DNA of 64,000 nucleotides from Actinomadura sp. J1-007 (lineage in GTDB: Bacteria; Actinomycetota; Actinomycetes; Streptosporangiales; Streptosporangiaceae). The notes beneath the pieces are model-generated. The model had not been told where the DNA came from. It was given only the letters and a program-made list of their open reading frames with translations, and ran no database searches. The position numbers were made by a program, and so were the translations under genes. The stretch covers positions 868,001 through 932,000 of the forward strand of contig NZ_WING01000001.1 of assembly GCF_009793335.1 (NCBI RefSeq). The letters run 5' to 3'. Position 1 is the stretch's first letter. Every line of letters begins with the position of its first letter. Shown one piece after another: positions 34,390 to 45,501 of the stretch.

Positions 34390-34540
34390 TTCTGACTCCG
34401 GATCCTGACCTTTTATAATTCCATCCCAATTAATTGAGACAGTCAGATTGTGTCGCCGGGCACAGAGCCAGTCAACACTTGTAGCTATTATTTATCCAGC
34501 CGTTGGAGACGAAAATTGACGACGAAAAGCCACGGCGGAC
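34390..34540. promoter_or_regulatory. AT-rich divergent promoter patch
   Basis: The stretch containing TTTTATAATTCC and CAATTAATTGAG (about 34411-34436) is by far the most AT-rich in the window. It offers TATAAA on the minus strand for the small hypothetical gene and, further right, TTGACG near 34517 on the plus strand. It separates divergent genes, so a promoter role is likely. Confidence 0.4.
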
Positions 34541-36153
34541 AGAAAGTCCCCACCGGCCGGACCTGCCCGTTCTCACCGCCCGCCATCCGGCGTTCACCCC
34601 GGTGTCACCGCCGGCCCCTAGCGTGGCGGACCTTGTGACCGAGGACAGGACGAACGGGACACACCTCCCCCGCCGGATATTCGTAGCCTTTAAGACACCG
34701 TGGGCGTTTCATCCGCGCACGTCAGGCCGGGCGCGGCCGGTGGCGGTGGCAGTGGCGCGGCACGCGCCGTTCGCGGTGGCGGTGCTCGGCGGCGCCTGGC
34801 TGCGGTGGACGGCACAGCGCGGCTACCCGAAGGGGCTGTGGTTCACCGGCGACTCGTACTTCTACATCGGCTACGCCCTGTCGCCCTACCCCTCGCCCAG
34901 CAAGACGCTGGGCTACCCGTTCCTGCTGCGGCTGATGGAGCCGCTGCACAGCCTGGGCTCGGTCACGGCCCTCCAGCACCTGATGGGCCTCGGCGTGGCG
35001 GTGATGTTCTACGCGGTGCTGTGCCGCGCGGGGCTGCCCGCCTGGGCGGCGGCCGCGGTGAACGTGCCCGTGCTGTACGACGCGTACCAGATCGAGCTCG
35101 AACACCTCCTGATGTCGGAGGCGCTGTTCACCTTCCTCGTCGCGGCGGCGCTGACGCTGCTGCTGTGGCGGGTGCGCGACCCGCGCGCCGGGCCGCCCTG
35201 GTGGGCGGCGCTCGCCGCCGGGCTCGTCCTCGGCTACGCGGTGCTGGTGCGGTCGGCCGGCGCGCCGCTGATCCCGGTGCTGCTGCTGTGCCTGCTGGTC
35301 CGCCGCCGGGGGTGGCGGCCGGCGCTGGCGTTCGGGGCCGCCGCGGCCGTGCCGCTCGTCGCGTACGCGATGTGGTTCCACTCCGAGCGCGGCACGTACG
35401 CGCTGACGACCAGCGACGGCATCTACCTGTGGGGCCGTACGGCCGGCTTCGCCGACTGCGCGCGGATCCGCCCGCCCTCGCACGAGGAGGCGCTGTGCCT
35501 GCCGCCCGCGCTCAAGGCCGAACGGGACGCGCCGGGCCATCTCATCTGGCGTTCGGAGATCCCGCCGCACGTGCTGTACGCGAGCGTCGTGGACCCCGAG
35601 GCCAACACGGCGCTCCGCGACTTCGCGGTCCGCGCGATCCTCGCCCAGCCCGGCGACTACCTGCGCGCGGTCGGGGACGGGCTGGGCATGGCGTTCGGGA
35701 CGCACCGCGAGCCGCACCCGACGGAGAACACCGAGGCGCTCTACCACTTCCCGCGCTCGCCGCAGTTCTTCCCCGGCGGACGGAGCTGGGGTGGCGGGCA
35801 CGGCACGGCGCTTTCGGACGCGATGCGCTACGGCCGGACGGACACCCCGAGCGAGGTCGTCCGCCCGCACGCGGACCGGATGATCGACTACCAGCGGCAC
35901 GCGTACCTGCCGGGCCCGGCGCTCGGCGCGCTGTTCGCGCTCGGCGCCGCCGGGATCGCGGTCGCGGTCCGGCGGCGCCGGGCGGTGCTGATGGCGTGGG
36001 GCTCGGCGGCGACGCTGCTGGTCTTCCCGATCGCCTCCGCCGACTTCGACTACCGGTACGTGGTCCCGTCGGCGCCGTTCGCCTGCCTGGCGTTCGGCCT
36101 CGCCCTGTCCTCCGGGTGGGCGGCGTGGGAGCGGCGGCGGGAGGGGCGGCGGG

Positions 36154-37661
<1,508 letters not shown>

Positions 37662-37665
<4 letters not shown>

Positions 37666-38969
37666 GATGCGGCGGCCTCGTTCACGTGGTCCAGGGAGTC
37701 GGTCAGGATGCCGAGGCCCTCGGCGGCCTCGGCGTCGGTCAGGGTCAGCGGCGGCGCCATCCGTATCACGTTGCCGTACAGGCCGCCCTTGCCGACCAGC
37801 AGGCCCCGCTCGCGGGTCGCCTCCATCACCGCGGCGGCGAGCCGCGGGCTCGGCTCGCCCGTCGCCGGGTCGGCCAGCTCGACGGCGAACATCAGGCCCT
37901 TGCCGCGCACGTCGGCGGCGATCGCGAGCCGTTCCGCCGCGGCGCGCAGGCCGCCGATGATCGTCTCGCCCTGACGGGCGGCGTTGGCCTGGAGGCCGCG
38001 GTCCAGGACGAGGTCGAGCGTGGCGTTCGCGGCGGCCATGGAGACCGGGTTGCCGCCGAACGTGGACAGGCCGAGCGCGTGCAGGCCGTCCATCAGGTCG
38101 CCGCGCGCGACGACGCCGCCGACGGCGAAGCCGTTCCCGAGCCCCTTGGCGAACGTCATCATGTCGGGCCGGACGCCGTGGTTCTCGATGCCGAAGAAGC
38201 CCTGCCCGGTGCGTCCCCACCCGGTCTGCACCTCGTCGGAGATGAACAGGATGCCGTGCTCGTCCAGGACCTCCTTGTACGCCGCGAACAGGCCGTCCGG
38301 CGCCATCGTGAACCCGCCGACGCCCTGGATCGGCTCGGCGATCAGCGCGGCGACGTCGGGCCCGGCCGCGGCGGCGAGCACGTGCCGCAGGTCGTGCACG
38401 CACGCGTCGGCGTACGCCCGGTCGTCCATCCCGGCGAACTGCGGGAGGTGCCGGTCGGCGCCGTGCAGGAAGTGGACGCGCAGCGGCGAGTAGGACAGGT
38501 TCGTCCAGGCGCGGTTGCCGGTGACGCCGATCGCGCCGAACGACCGCCCGTGGTACGACCCGCGCATCGCGAGGACCTCGTCGGTGCGGCGCGCGTACGC
38601 GGCGATCAGCAGCGCGGTCTCGTTGGCCTCGGTGCCGGAGTTGGTGAAGAAGACCTTGGCGTCCGGGATGCCCGACAGGCGGGCGATCTTCTCGGCCAGC
38701 TCGACCTGGCCGCGCAGCAGGTAGGCGGTGGAGGTGTGCACGACGCCGGTGGCGAGCTGCCGCTCCACCGCCTCGCGCACCTCGGGCACGTCGTACCCGA
38801 TCATGTTGGTGAGGATGCCGGTGAAGAAGTCGAGGTAGCCGTTGCCCTCCGCGTCGGTCACGCGGTTGCCCTTGCCGCCGGCGATCTCGATCGGTGCCTC
38901 GTAGTTGAGCGCCATCCAGCCGGGCATGACGGCACGGTGGCGCTTGAGCAGGTTCGCGTGTTCCGACAT
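37662..38969 (-). CDS. Class III PLP-dependent aminotransferase (omega-amino acid type)
   Basis: A 435-residue fold-type I aminotransferase of the GabT/beta-alanine-pyruvate group. The PLP pocket is visible as NSGTEANETA (110-119), SYHGRSFG (138-145), D245 in SDEVQTGWGRTG and the Schiff-base K275 in FAKGLGNGF. It is coupled to the CoA-acylating dehydrogenase and divergent from a PucR regulator, the usual arrangement for catabolism of beta-alanine, GABA or 3-aminoisobutyrate. I chose ATG 38969 because earlier in-frame starts would precede the conserved N-terminus by more than 40 unusual residues; its ribosome site is weak. The substrate is not settled by sequence. Confidence 0.9.
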
Positions 38970-39125
38970 GGCCCAAGTCTCGTTCGCGCGTCCGCGTCCG
39001 GCTACCCGCAGAGTGTCAACACACGGGCCCGCCGGTTGACGGTGTGCCAGCCTCCGTCCCTCACCTACATCATGTAACACAATCGTCTTGGAAATTAACA
39101 CCCTGTAGGATTATGATCCGGAACG
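38970..39125. promoter_or_regulatory. Divergent control region between aminotransferase operon and pucR-type gene
   Basis: This 156-bp region is AT-richer near 39060-39115. For the plus strand TTGGAA and TAGGAT are spaced only 12 bp, so the promoter is weak or activator-dependent. PucR-family regulators usually bind in such regions to control the divergent catabolic genes. Confidence 0.4.
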
Positions 39126-40733
39126 ATGCTTCCCACCCTCGACGACGTCCTCCACCTCGACGCGGTGCGCCGGGGGCAGCCGCGCGTCGTCGCGGGCGCC
39201 GACCGCACCGGCAACCGGGTCCGCTGGGTGCACGTCGCCGAGGTCGCCGACATCGCGCACCTGCTGCACGGCGGCGAGCTCGTCCTCACCACCGGCATCG
39301 CGCTCCCCGACGAGCCCGAACGGCTGCGCGCCTACATCGCCGAGCTGTCCGAGGTGGGCGTCAGCGGCCTGATGATCGAGCTCGGCCGCCGCTACGCCTC
39401 GTCCCCGCCGCCCGCCCTCGTCTCCGCCGCCGAGGACCACGGCCTCCCGGTCGTCGTCCTCGCGCACGAGCCCGCGTTCGTCGACATCACCGAGTCGGTC
39501 CACGCGCGCATCGTCCAGGACCAGTTCGCCGAGCTGCGCGCCTCCGAGCAGCTCCACGAGATCTTCACGCAGCTCTCCGTCGAGGGCGCCTCCACCGACG
39601 AGGTCGTCCGCCAGGTCGCGGCGCTCGGCGGCCATCCGGTCGTCCTGGAGAACCTCGCCCACCAGGTCCTCGCCGCCGACGCCGACGGCGGCGACCCCGC
39701 CGAGCTGCTGTCGGCGTGGGAGACCCGCTCGCGCGCCGTGCGGCCCGAGCAGCGCACCGGCTACGACGCCTCGTCCGGCTGGCTCGTCACGACGGTCGGC
39801 GCGCGCGGGGAGGACTGGGGCCGCCTGATCATCACCCTCGGGTCGCCGCCGACGCCGCGCGAGACCGTCCTCATCGAGCGCGCCGCGACCACCCTCGCGC
39901 TCGGCCGCCTGCTCGACCGGCACGCCGAGAGCGTCGAGCGGCAGGCGCACGGAACGATCATCGCCCGCATCCTCGCGCACAGCTACTCCGACCCGCAGGA
40001 GGCCGCCGCCCGCGCGCGGGCGCTCGGCGTCCCCCTGTCGGGCCGCCGCCTGCTCGGCGTCGTGCTGCGCCCCCGCACCGAGTCGCTGCCGACCGAGCTG
40101 CCCGAGCTCGCCGAGGTCGCCGCCGCCGCGTGCAAGGACGCCCGCCTCGCCGCCCTGGTCGGCGTCCTCGGCGAGGGCGGCGCCCAGGCCCGCGTCGGCG
40201 TCCTCGCCTCGCTGCCCGCCCGCACCGACGTCGAGACCGCGCTGAGCGAGGTCGCGGCCCGCGTCCGCAAGCAGTCGGGCGGCGACTGCGTCATGGCCGC
40301 CGGGTCGGTGGTCGACTCGATCCGCGACGTCCGGCGCTCGTTCCAGGAGGCCGAGCAGGTCGCCGACGTCGCCTGCCGCGGCTCGGGCGGCCGGCTGTTC
40401 TACCGCCTGCCCGACCTGCGCCTGCGCGGCCTGCTGCACCTGCTGCGCGACGACGCGCGCGTCCAGACGTTCGTCGAGCGCGAGCTCGGCCCGCTGCTGG
40501 AGTACGACGCGCAGCGCGGCAGCGACCTCACCCGCATCCTGGAGCTCTACCTGGAGGCGGGCCGCAACAAGGCGGTCGCGGCGCAGCTCGCCCACCTGTC
40601 CCGCCCCGCCTTCTACGAGCGCCTGCACCGCATCGAGCGGGTCCTCGACGCCGACCTGGACGACGTGGAGTCGTGCGCCTCCCTGCACGTGGCGCTGCTG
40701 GCCCTCAGCTCCGTCCGCTGGGAACGTTCCTGA
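39126..40733 (+). CDS. PucR-family transcriptional regulator
   Basis: A 535-residue regulator: N-terminal PucR domain (about 1-125, starting MLPTLDDVLHLDAVRRGQPR with LLHGGELVLTTGIAL near 45), a middle GGDEF-like (CdaR) region and a C-terminal PucR HTH_30 (LELYLEAGRNKAVAAQLAHL near 465-485, then SRPAFYERLHRIE). Such proteins typically activate purine, GABA, proline or beta-alanine catabolic genes in response to the substrate. It is divergent from the aminotransferase/semialdehyde dehydrogenase operon, the best candidate target, and convergent with the SpdH-like oxidase gene 25 bp beyond its stop. Confidence 0.9.
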   Translation: MLPTLDDVLHLDAVRRGQPRVVAGADRTGNRVRWVHVAEVADIAHLLHGGELVLTTGIALPDEPERLRAYIAELSEVGVSGLMIELGRRYASSPPPALVSAAEDHGLPVVVLAHEPAFVDITESVHARIVQDQFAELRASEQLHEIFTQLSVEGASTDEVVRQVAALGGHPVVLENLAHQVLAADADGGDPAELLSAWETRSRAVRPEQRTGYDASSGWLVTTVGARGEDWGRLIITLGSPPTPRETVLIERAATTLALGRLLDRHAESVERQAHGTIIARILAHSYSDPQEAAARARALGVPLSGRRLLGVVLRPRTESLPTELPELAEVAAAACKDARLAALVGVLGEGGAQARVGVLASLPARTDVETALSEVAARVRKQSGGDCVMAAGSVVDSIRDVRRSFQEAEQVADVACRGSGGRLFYRLPDLRLRGLLHLLRDDARVQTFVERELGPLLEYDAQRGSDLTRILELYLEAGRNKAVAAQLAHLSRPAFYERLHRIERVLDADLDDVESCASLHVALLALSSVRWERS

Positions 40734-40758
40734 CCGCGCCGCCCCGGCGGGCGCGCGG

Positions 40759-42753
40759 TCAGGGCAGCTCGCGGACGGCGCGCCAGGCGGCGTCGATCGC
40801 GGCGTCGGCGTACGCGCGGTTCTCCGAGTCGGAGTTGGCGATGGTGACGCGCCCGTACGGGCGGCGGCCCGCGACGGACGGGAGCGGGCCCTGGGGCCAG
40901 AACCAGGCCCACGGGCGGCCGTACTCCAGGGCGTAGCCGTGCCCCCAGCGGTTCACGGTGATCGCCTGGATGTCCCTGGCCGGGTCGAAGCCGCCCGGGG
41001 CCAGCAGCCGGGTGAGCTGGTCGCGGATGGACCGCTCGTAGCGGGAGAACGGGCTGCCGAACAGCTCGCGGCGGCCCGGCCCGATCCCGCCGCGCGGGTC
41101 GCGGTAGCCGGGCGAGGTCGCCATCCGGATCATGTGCACGAGGACCGGCTGCCCGGGGTCCCTGGAGAACCGGTAGCCGCCCATGCTGACGGGGTAGTCC
41201 AGCTCCGCCACGCACCAGTCGCCGCTGGTGAAGCGGGTGTGGTAGATCTTCAGCCGCTCCCAGGCGCGCCAGTCGCGCAGCTGCACCATCGCGTAGATGA
41301 CCGGCAGCTTCGTCCCGTAGAACAGCGCCTGCTTCTGCTCGGACGGCAGGTCCTGCATCAGGTACGGGACCATGGTGTTGTAGCAGGCCATCACCACGCC
41401 GTTCGCGGTGCAGCCGTAGACCCTGCCGTCGCGGTAGAAGTCGACGTTCACCGTGGGCGCGGAGACGTCGCCGCCTTCGTGCTGCACGCGGACGCACGGC
41501 GCGTTGAGGCGCAGCCGCACCTCGTTGCCCTGGACGTCGAGCTTGGAGTAGTCGAGGCGGGCGAGCGGCTCCTGCTCCATGGTCGCGGGCGCGCCGGTGC
41601 CGGGGATCAGCCGTCCGATCAGCAGCTTGCAGATGCCGTTGTTGCCGTCGGGGAAGTGGTAGATGTACGGCTCGTCCTCGTTCCACTGGAGCCGCACCGT
41701 GGGCCCGCAGTAGGGGTACGGCTCCTCGGTGCGCTTGAGCTTCAGGCCGGAGAAGCCGGGGTAGTCGGAGGCCCACGAGTCGATGGCGCCGAACGCGTCG
41801 ATGCCGAAGCCCCACTCGTCGCTGGTGTAGGTCTGGAGGTAGTTGAGGACCTCGTCGGGCATGCGCGCGTAGTCGCGCAGGTACTCCTTGTAGGACAGGC
41901 CGACGAGCCGCAGCTTCTTCTGCTCGTCGGTGAGCCCCGGCAGGTAGTCGCCCGGCTTGTCCTGGAGCGTGAGGAACGCCGCCTTCGCCGCCTCCGACAT
42001 CGGCGCGTCCCTGAACGTCTCGGCGGTCTGGCGGTCGCCGTCCATCACCGCGAGGTAATCGCCGGCGAAAAGGTCGCGGGTGAAGAACTCGGAATCGTTG
42101 AGCTTCCAGCGGTCGTTGAACTTCTGGTCGTAGTACTTCTCGAACTTGCGGACCTCGACGCCGAGTTCGGCCAGCAGCCCCTTGGCGACCGGGCTCCACA
42201 CCGACGGCCCCTCGATCGACTGCGAGCCGCCGTAGCCGATGAGCAGCTCGCCGTTCGGACGGAACTCGTTGCGCCGCGCGTGCCCGCCGAAGTCGTCGTG
42301 GTTGTCGAGGATCAGCACCTTGGCGCCCGGGTGCTCGCGGCGGTAGAAGTACGCGGCGCTGAGCCCGCTGATCCCGGCGCCGACCACGACCAGGTCGTAG
42401 TGCTCGCCCGTCTTGTGGACGCTGCGGCTGCCCTGGTCGCCCTCCCAGAAGATGCCGTCCCGGAGCTGGTGCGGGATCTTCATCGCGGGGTTGGCGCTGC
42501 CCCGCAGGCCCGTCATGGCGGGCGGGTACGCCGGGTCGCCCTGGCCCGAGTAGCGCCAGCCGTCCGGCGGGGAGGTGACCGTGCTGTGCAGGCCGCCCCA
42601 CGAGCCCGCCGCGCATCCGGACAGCGCCCCGCCCGCGACCGCCGCCCCGGCGGCGACGGCCATTCCGTCGAGGAAGTCCCGACGGCTGATCTTCCGGTCC
42701 ATTCCGAGTTCCCGGTCGGAATGGACGGGCTCGTACGAATGATTCTCCGACAT
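40759..42753 (-). CDS. Tat-exported FAD-dependent amine oxidase/dehydrogenase, spermidine dehydrogenase (SpdH)-like
   Basis: A 664-residue flavoprotein with a twin-arginine signal, SRRDFL at 23-28, and a lipobox-like LSGC (C47), so it is probably a folded Tat lipoprotein. The FAD motif VVGAGISGLSAAYF starts near 124 and is followed by DNHDDFGGHARR. The YPPAMTGLRGS segment near 76-86 and overall length resemble SpdH-type NAD(P)/FAD-dependent oxidoreductases, which cleave spermidine to 1,3-diaminopropane and 4-aminobutanal. No heme or disulfide site stands out. The ATG follows GGGGGAT. Its neighbours, the PucR regulator, an omega-aminotransferase and a semialdehyde dehydrogenase, are consistent with polyamine breakdown. 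Flavoprotein confidence is high, SpdH moderate. Confidence 0.75.
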   Translation of the reverse strand: MSENHSYEPVHSDRELGMDRKISRRDFLDGMAVAAGAAVAGGALSGCAAGSWGGLHSTVTSPPDGWRYSGQGDPAYPPAMTGLRGSANPAMKIPHQLRDGIFWEGDQGSRSVHKTGEHYDLVVVGAGISGLSAAYFYRREHPGAKVLILDNHDDFGGHARRNEFRPNGELLIGYGGSQSIEGPSVWSPVAKGLLAELGVEVRKFEKYYDQKFNDRWKLNDSEFFTRDLFAGDYLAVMDGDRQTAETFRDAPMSEAAKAAFLTLQDKPGDYLPGLTDEQKKLRLVGLSYKEYLRDYARMPDEVLNYLQTYTSDEWGFGIDAFGAIDSWASDYPGFSGLKLKRTEEPYPYCGPTVRLQWNEDEPYIYHFPDGNNGICKLLIGRLIPGTGAPATMEQEPLARLDYSKLDVQGNEVRLRLNAPCVRVQHEGGDVSAPTVNVDFYRDGRVYGCTANGVVMACYNTMVPYLMQDLPSEQKQALFYGTKLPVIYAMVQLRDWRAWERLKIYHTRFTSGDWCVAELDYPVSMGGYRFSRDPGQPVLVHMIRMATSPGYRDPRGGIGPGRRELFGSPFSRYERSIRDQLTRLLAPGGFDPARDIQAITVNRWGHGYALEYGRPWAWFWPQGPLPSVAGRRPYGRVTIANSDSENRAYADAAIDAAWRAVRELP

Positions 42754-42928
42754 GATCCCCCGATCACCGCCCCCTGGAGAGATCTTCCACGGTGCGGACG
42801 AACGAAAACAAGCACCGCACCAAAGGCCCGATTTCCCGCAATTCCGGGGCATGCTCCGCTCGCGGCCCTCACCTGGCGGCGCGAAAAAGGAGTAGGGGAC
42901 ACGCGGCCGGTTCCGCGATGATCGGACC

Positions 42929-43864
42929 GTGACGCTGCCGAACGCCTACCGCATCGAGGTGCCCGCCCTCCTCGCCGAGATCCAGGCCAAGTGCAACGGC
43001 GAGGCGGGCAGAGCATGGGTCGAGGCGCTGCCCCGGCTGGCGCGGACCGCGCTGGAGCGGTGGGACCTGCGCCCCGACGGCGGGCTCATGCACGGCTGGG
43101 CCGGGCTCGTCGTCCCGGTGCGCCGGGCGGACGGGACCCCGGCGATCGTCAAGCTGCGGCTCGTCGACGAGGAGACCGAGGGCGAGCCGCTCGCCCTGCG
43201 CGCGTGGGGCGGCCGCGGGGCCGTCCTGCTCCTGGACGAGGACCCCGCCACCGGCGCCATCCTGATGGAACGGCTCGGCACCAGGTCACTGCTGTCGGTC
43301 CCCGACCCGGACGAGGCGCTGGGCGTCCTCAGCGATCTGCTCGCCCGGCTCGTGGCGCTGCCCGCGCCCCCGGGCCTCCGGCGCCTCGCCGACATCGCGC
43401 GCGACATGGTCGCCGAGGCTCCGGCCGCCGCGGAGGAACTGGGCCGCGACCGCGAGCGCGCCATGCTGGCCACGGCGGCGGACGTCGTCCGGGACCTGCT
43501 GGACGAGCCCGGCGACCGCCTCCTGCACTGGGACCTGCACTACGAGAACGTCCTCGCCGGGACCCGCGAGCCGTGGCTGGCGATCGACCCGAAACCGCTG
43601 GCGGGCGACCCGGGCTTCGACCTGATGCCCGCCCTCCACAACCGGTGGGAGGAGATCGTCGCGAGCGGCGACGCGGCCCGCGCCGTCCGCCGCCGGTTCG
43701 ACCTGATGACCGAGCGGCTCGGCCTCGACCGCGCCCGCGCGGCAGGCTGGACCCTCGGCCGCGTCCTCCAGAACACCCTGTGGGACATCGAGGACGGCGA
43801 GGACCGCATGAGCGACGTCCAGCTCACCATCGGCGAGGCCCTCCTCCCAAGGATCCGACCATGA
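42929..43864 (+). CDS. APH(6)/hydroxyurea phosphotransferase-family kinase
   Basis: A 311-residue phosphotransferase of the streptomycin-6-kinase/hydroxyurea phosphotransferase family. The ATP lysine is K75 (AIVKL), the catalytic loop HWDLHYEN has D202 and N207, and the metal-binding aspartate is D220 in AIDPKP. The family includes antibiotic-inactivating enzymes, but most chromosomal members have unknown substrates, so resistance should not be assumed. GTG start with GATGAT six bases before it, suggesting a leaderless transcript. The stop overlaps a ten-codon frame that leads into the GNAT gene. Confidence 0.8.
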   Translation: MTLPNAYRIEVPALLAEIQAKCNGEAGRAWVEALPRLARTALERWDLRPDGGLMHGWAGLVVPVRRADGTPAIVKLRLVDEETEGEPLALRAWGGRGAVLLLDEDPATGAILMERLGTRSLLSVPDPDEALGVLSDLLARLVALPAPPGLRRLADIARDMVAEAPAAAEELGRDRERAMLATAADVVRDLLDEPGDRLLHWDLHYENVLAGTREPWLAIDPKPLAGDPGFDLMPALHNRWEEIVASGDAARAVRRRFDLMTERLGLDRARAAGWTLGRVLQNTLWDIEDGEDRMSDVQLTIGEALLPRIRP

Positions 43865-43893
43865 AGTTGCACGCCGCCTGGCTGGAGGGGTGA
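43861..43893 (+). other. Ten-codon frame MKLHAAWLEG between two genes
   Basis: An ATG overlapping the previous stop (ATGA) opens a 10-residue frame ending at TGA 43891-43893, four bases before the GTG of the GNAT gene. Its last codons form the GGAGGGG ribosome site of that gene. It may couple translation of the two genes or be the degenerate start of a lost gene; it may equally be chance. Confidence 0.25.
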
Positions 43894-43896
43894 GGG

Positions 43897-44670
43897 GTGG
43901 ACGTTCGGGACGCTATGGAGCGCAATCTCGCGGAGCATGCCTGCCATCTGCACCGGCGGGCGCCCGGGATGACGGTGGCGGAGAGCGCCGATCTGCTCGT
44001 CGCCGACAGCGGGTTGGACGACGACACGTTCAACATCGTCGCCGCCGCGCGCTTCGCGCCGGGGAGCGAGCGTGCCCGTATCGCGGAGACCGTGCGGGCG
44101 TTGAAGGCGACGGGGCGGCCCTTCTCGTGGTGGACCGGGCCGGCCTCGCGGCCCGCCGACCTGCCCGAACGGCTGGAGGAGGCGGGCCTTGCGCCGTCGG
44201 AGCGGGAGACGGCGATGTGGGCGGAGCCGGGCGACGTTCCGGCGCACACCGGGGAGCTGGAGATCCGCACGGTGGACGGCGCGGCCTCGCTCGCCGACTA
44301 CGCGGCGGTCCTCGCCGCCCTCTGGGACCCGCCCGCCGCGACCGTGCGCCGCTTCCACGAGGTGACCGAGCCGTACGCGCTGGCGGACGGCTCGCCCGCG
44401 CGGTACCTGGTCGGCTACCTCGACGGCGTGGCGGTGTGCTCGGCGGAGGTGTTCCACCACGCCGGGGTCGCGGGCATCTACAACATCAGCACGCTGAGGG
44501 CGTACCGGCGGCGCGGGCTCGGCGGCGCGATGACGCTGGCGACGCTCCGCGCGGCGCGCGAGCTCGGGGCGGTCGCGGTGCTCCAGGCGTCGGCGGAGGG
44601 CGAGCCGGTCTACCGGCGGCTCGGCTTCCGGCCGTGCGGGACGTTCACCGAGTACGCGATCATTCCCTGA
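43897..44670 (+). CDS. GNAT-family N-acetyltransferase
   Basis: A 257-residue protein with the GNAT fold in its C-terminal half: acetyl-CoA motif A reads [17 protein letters not shown] near 193-210 (R..G.G), and [14 protein letters not shown] near 230-243 is motif B. The N-terminal 120 residues, with a WWTGPAS segment, resemble a degenerate second GNAT domain. GTG start after GGAGGGGTGAGG. Acceptor unknown. It lies 33 bp after the APH-family gene and is probably cotranscribed. Confidence 0.85.
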   Translation: MDVRDAMERNLAEHACHLHRRAPGMTVAESADLLVADSGLDDDTFNIVAAARFAPGSERARIAETVRALKATGRPFSWWTGPASRPADLPERLEEAGLAPSERETAMWAEPGDVPAHTGELEIRTVDGAASLADYAAVLAALWDPPAATVRRFHEVTEPYALADGSPARYLVGYLDGVAVCSAEVFHHAGVAGIYNISTLRAYRRRGLGGAMTLATLRAARELGAVAVLQASAEGEPVYRRLGFRPCGTFTEYAIIP

Positions 44671-44722
44671 ACCTCCCCGGGGCCCGCACACGATCTCCAT
44701 ATCCGTCTGGTTCGGTCGGGCC

Positions 44723-45499
44723 ATGGCGGAAACAGCGCGGCCGGACCCGATCGGCTATCTCGACGACGTCGCCGCGACCCGCGCCGGCGCGGGCTACAAG
44801 CGGTACATGCTGGACTCGCTGGAGATCCGGCCCGGCCACGCCGTGCTCGACGTCGGCTGCGGGCCCGGCACGGACCTGCCCGCCCTCGCCGAGGCCGCCG
44901 GGCCGTCCGGCGAGGTGACCGGCGTCGACCGCGAGCCCGCGATGGTGGACGAGGCGCGGCGGCGCACGGCCGGGCTGCCGGGCGTGCGGGTGCTGCCGGG
45001 CGACGCGCACGCCCTGCCGCTCGGCGCGGGCAGCGTGGACCGGGCGCGCATGGACCGCGTCATGATGCACCTGGACGACCCGGCGCGGGCGCTCGGGGCG
45101 CTGCGCGGGGTGCTGCGGCCCGGCGGCCTCGCCGCGTTCGCCGAGCCCGACTGGGACACCCTCGCCATCGACCACCCCGAGGTCGAGTCGAGCCTCGCGT
45201 TCACCCGCTTCGTCGCCGAGAGCGCCAACCGCAACCGCGCGATGGGGCGCCAGGTGCCGAGGCTGGTGGCGGACGCGGGCTTCGAGGTCCGTTCGGTCGT
45301 GAACGCGGCGCCGGTCTTCCGCGACGCCGCGACCGCCGAACGCGTCCTCCATCTGCGGCGCAACACCGCCCGCGCCGTCACCGCCGGCTACCTGGACCAA
45401 GACGCGGCGGAGCGCTGGCTGGCCCACCTGGAGGGCACGGGGACGTTCATTGCGACCGCGTCGTTCGTCATCGTGGTCGCCGCGAACGGCGCGCCCTGA
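44723..45499 (+). CDS. Class I SAM-dependent methyltransferase
   Basis: A 258-residue methyltransferase of the UbiE/Methyltransf_11 type. Motif I is VLDVGCGPGTDL (41-52), the acidic ribose contact GVDREP is near 70, and MDRVMMHLDDPARALGALRGVLRPGGL fits motifs II-III. It starts at ATG 44723, 52 bp after the GNAT gene. Only two bases separate its stop from the convergent reductase gene. Substrate unknown; relatives methylate small molecules in secondary metabolism. Confidence 0.85.
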   Translation: MAETARPDPIGYLDDVAATRAGAGYKRYMLDSLEIRPGHAVLDVGCGPGTDLPALAEAAGPSGEVTGVDREPAMVDEARRRTAGLPGVRVLPGDAHALPLGAGSVDRARMDRVMMHLDDPARALGALRGVLRPGGLAAFAEPDWDTLAIDHPEVESSLAFTRFVAESANRNRAMGRQVPRLVADAGFEVRSVVNAAPVFRDAATAERVLHLRRNTARAVTAGYLDQDAAERWLAHLEGTGTFIATASFVIVVAANGAP

Positions 45500-45501
45500 C
45501 C

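Noticed and set aside
39111..40688. Minus-strand frame opposite the PucR gene
   Set aside because: Low-complexity shadow; the plus-strand PucR domains are unmistakable.
42929..43864. Antibiotic resistance gene call for the APH(6)-like kinase
   Set aside because: Family membership alone does not show resistance, and the neighbourhood has no biosynthetic or resistance context.
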